NCBI GenBank assembly: GCA_025399215.1
Contig: MU621374.1
Location: forward strand, 1-21,676
Reading direction: 5' to 3'
Origin: Globomyces pollinis-pini
Lineage: Eukaryota > Chytridiomycota > Chytridiomycetes > Rhizophydiales > Globomycetaceae
Length of the DNA: 21,676 nt
A program made the translations under genes and the position numbers. Below are positions 20,209 to 21,676 of this stretch, piece after piece. The notes under the pieces were generated by a model. The model was not told the origin of the DNA. It searched no databases and was given only the letters and a program-made list of their open reading frames with translations. Positions within the stretch are counted from its first letter, which is position 1; the number at the start of each line of letters is the position of its first letter.

Positions 20209-21070
20209 ATTCCTATCCGGTAATATTCCAATATTTATATTGGTACATTTTGTAATGTACATTGAATGATATTCACACAGTGACCAATGAATTCGTAATA
20301 AAATTTCACGCTTACTTTCTTTTTAATGTATCTATTTGGTAATGGACCTCAAACTGACCTTCATTTGTAACAATCACCAGAATGATTATTTTAAATCACC
20401 TCAACCAGATTACACGCTGTTGATGAAATTACGTCACGGCTTCCAAGGTCAACTACCAAGAGAACTAATGACTTCATTTTACGTTCTTGGTGGAACTCCT
20501 CACGAAACGTTTCACAAAAAAAGCATTACCTCATTTACAGTTAGGGGATCTGCAGAAAAAGTCACAAATACTTGAAAATTGTAGATTATTATTCACTGAT
20601 TATTTCTTATAAAGCAGTTTTGAGCAAGGAATAATAATTACTTCCGAACGGTGACCTCTTTTACAATTATTTCTTCATTGAAATTCAAATACAGTTTAGA
20701 TAGTAAATGCATTCTTTCAGATTGATGATCTGATCTTTAATACAACTATTTTCCATAGTTCTAGTTTCTGTTTCTTGTGTCCAATTGAAACCAAACCTCT
20801 GAAAGTTTTTTGTGGCTCACCCTAAAGACACAATTTGGCATTGTAATTTCACAGGAAACAACCGTATCAACATTTCAAAAACATCCTGTTTGTTGTGCTG
20901 AAATACTACATTCTACCATCAAAACCATAGTGCCAATCCTATCAAAGTAAGGGTGTTATTAGACAGAAACGCGTAAGGCTCTACTATGACTTCATCCGTT
21001 TCGTTTCACTGTAGCGTCTCAAAGTAAAGTTTGCCTCTTTGAGCCTTGGAAGAGGCTCTCTGGCTCAAAC
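20209..21070. other. Intergenic region with one doubtful small ORF
   Basis: Mostly AT-rich non-coding sequence. A 77-codon frame from ATG 20342 to TGA 20573-20575 (contains YTLLMKLRHGFQGQLPRELM) has fairly protein-like composition, but there is no recognisable family, upstream motif or splice context, so I do not call it a gene. The remainder (20576-21033) shows no supported feature. Confidence 0.4.
21034..21069. promoter_or_regulatory. Nested inverted repeats upstream of the secreted-protein gene
   Basis: CCTCTT (21034-21039) pairs with AAGAGG (21050-21055), and TTTGAGCC (21038-21045) with GGCTCAAA (21062-21069); GGCTC also occurs at 21054-21058. The cluster ends 6 bp before the TATA box, so these could be activator sites. 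Confidence 0.4.
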
Positions 21071-21074
21071 CCTC

Positions 21075-21082
21075 TATATAAG
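21075..21082 (+). promoter_or_regulatory. TATA box
   Basis: TATATAAG lies 39 bp upstream of the start codon at 21114. With the usual spacing of about 30 bp, transcription would begin near 21105, leaving a 5' leader of around 10 nt. It is the clearest core-promoter element in the window. Confidence 0.7.
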
Positions 21083-21113
21083 TCATACAATTCTCTATTG
21101 CATTTCATTAAAA

Positions 21114-21676
21114 ATGTTCATATCACATCTTCTTGTTGCTACTTTATCTATTGCTGTATATGCCGAAGAAGCTGCTGCTCCAGCCCCTGCTGCTGAAGGA
21201 GCTGCTCCTGCTCCAGCCGCTGAAGGTGCTCCTGCCCCAGCCGGTGGTGCTCCTGCTGCTGGTGGTGCTCCTGCAACGCGCCCAGAAAGTACCAGTATTT
21301 GTGACTTCTACACTCAAGCTGTATTTGGAGAAAATAACGAAGCAAATCAACTTAAATTACTCACCACTGTTGTCAATCGTGTGGTTGGTGGTAACTTTAC
21401 CGCTACTCCAGATGGTGTTCCAGTCACTGGTATTTTGGCTAAAACCAACTTCAACGGTGAAGCGATTGATCTTCTCCCAATTTTCACTGGTCAAGCTGGT
21501 CCTGTAATCAATGAAGGTGGGACCCCAACAGCTGTAAATTTCTTGGATGGTGGTGGTGCTGAACCACTTAAAGAAGGAAAAGCTTCAAATAACCCTGCTT
21601 CTAGACAAGAATCTTTACTAAACCATTTGTATCAATTGTTTGGATCACTTCTCAAATGTGGAGCTCAAGGAGGTCA
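21114..21676 (+). CDS. Secreted Ala/Pro-rich protein (5' part, runs off window)
   Basis: ATG 21114 opens a frame that continues to the window edge (187 complete codons). A signal peptide (MFISHLLVATLSIAVYA) is followed by a low-complexity linker built from repeated APAPAAEGA / APAGGAP units (about residues 21-55), then a globular part starting RPESTSICDFYTQAVFG that is rich in Gly, Asn and Thr, with at least two cysteines (SICDF, LLKCGA). Codons are mostly GCT, GGT, CCA, AAC and TTC, clearly less AT-biased than the neighbours, which together with the TATA box suggests strong expression. No intron is apparent in the visible part. The globular domain seems related to small secreted proteins of early-diverging fungi, but I cannot name a family. 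Likely extracellular or cell-wall. Confidence 0.82.
   Translation, partial: MFISHLLVATLSIAVYAEEAAAPAPAAEGAAPAPAAEGAPAPAGGAPAAGGAPATRPESTSICDFYTQAVFGENNEANQLKLLTTVVNRVVGGNFTATPDGVPVTGILAKTNFNGEAIDLLPIFTGQAGPVINEGGTPTAVNFLDGGGAEPLKEGKASNNPASRQESLLNHLYQLFGSLLKCGAQGG

Noticed and set aside
20342..20575. Possible 77-codon gene
   Set aside because: A frame of this size is expected by chance and has no homology signal or context that I can defend; noted in the intergenic entry only.
21133..21507. Leu/Pro-rich frame overlapping the secreted protein, and two antisense frames
   Set aside because: Shadow frames of the GCT/CCT-rich Ala-Pro repeat; the frame from ATG 21114 has the signal peptide and remains open to the window end.
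1..21676. tRNA, rRNA, CRISPR, transposase or viral genes
   Set aside because: No cloverleaf, rRNA-like block, direct-repeat array, transposase/reverse transcriptase motif or viral gene was found on reading both strands.

Overview
The window is nuclear DNA from a small, compact eukaryotic genome. It is AT-rich, its genes lie very close together, and two of them are broken up by spliceosomal introns of only about 24-37 nt (GTA...AG). The family signals (an Ssh4/Ear1-type SPRY membrane protein, a ULS1/RAD5-like SNF2 ATPase, DNA polymerase epsilon) suggest an early-diverging fungus or a relative; that placement is inference. The tiny introns explain why these genes look shattered in a simple ORF scan: once the introns are removed, the reading frames close exactly.

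Layout. 1-191 (+): the 3' end of an unrecognised gene. 223-6529 (-): a tandem family of single-pass membrane proteins with a signal peptide, an N-glycosylated ectodomain, one TM segment and a cytoplasmic SPRY domain. Copy C (4838-6529) is intact, copies A and B each carry a frameshift, and two gene relics lie on either side of copy B. 7017-10144 (+): a SNF2-family ATPase with 19 introns and 855 codons. 10171-17289 (-): the catalytic subunit of DNA polymerase epsilon, with 15 introns and 2,205 codons, ending 26 bp from the convergent SNF2 gene. 17964-20208 (+): an unrecognised protein of about 457 residues, divergent from the polymerase gene. 21114 to the window end (+): a secreted Ala/Pro-rich protein behind a strong TATA box.

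The most unusual observation is in the 17964-20208 gene. At several exon junctions there is not one tiny intron but a chain of two to six, joined head to tail with no exon between them (each AG directly followed by the next GT). The clearest chain is six units of 29, 28, 27, 31, 25 and 27 nt at 18697-18863. The flanking exons join in frame only when the whole chain is removed. This looks like recursive splicing, or a record of repeated intron gain at the same site. Other points of interest are 7-nt and 11-nt microexons that encode the Walker A motif of the SNF2 gene, and a SPRY family with a conserved cytoplasmic half, a divergent ectodomain and visible gene-conversion mosaicism.

The polymerase and the SNF2 ATPase both belong to genome maintenance. 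The SPRY family probably acts at an endomembrane or the cell surface. I see no sign that the genes form one pathway.
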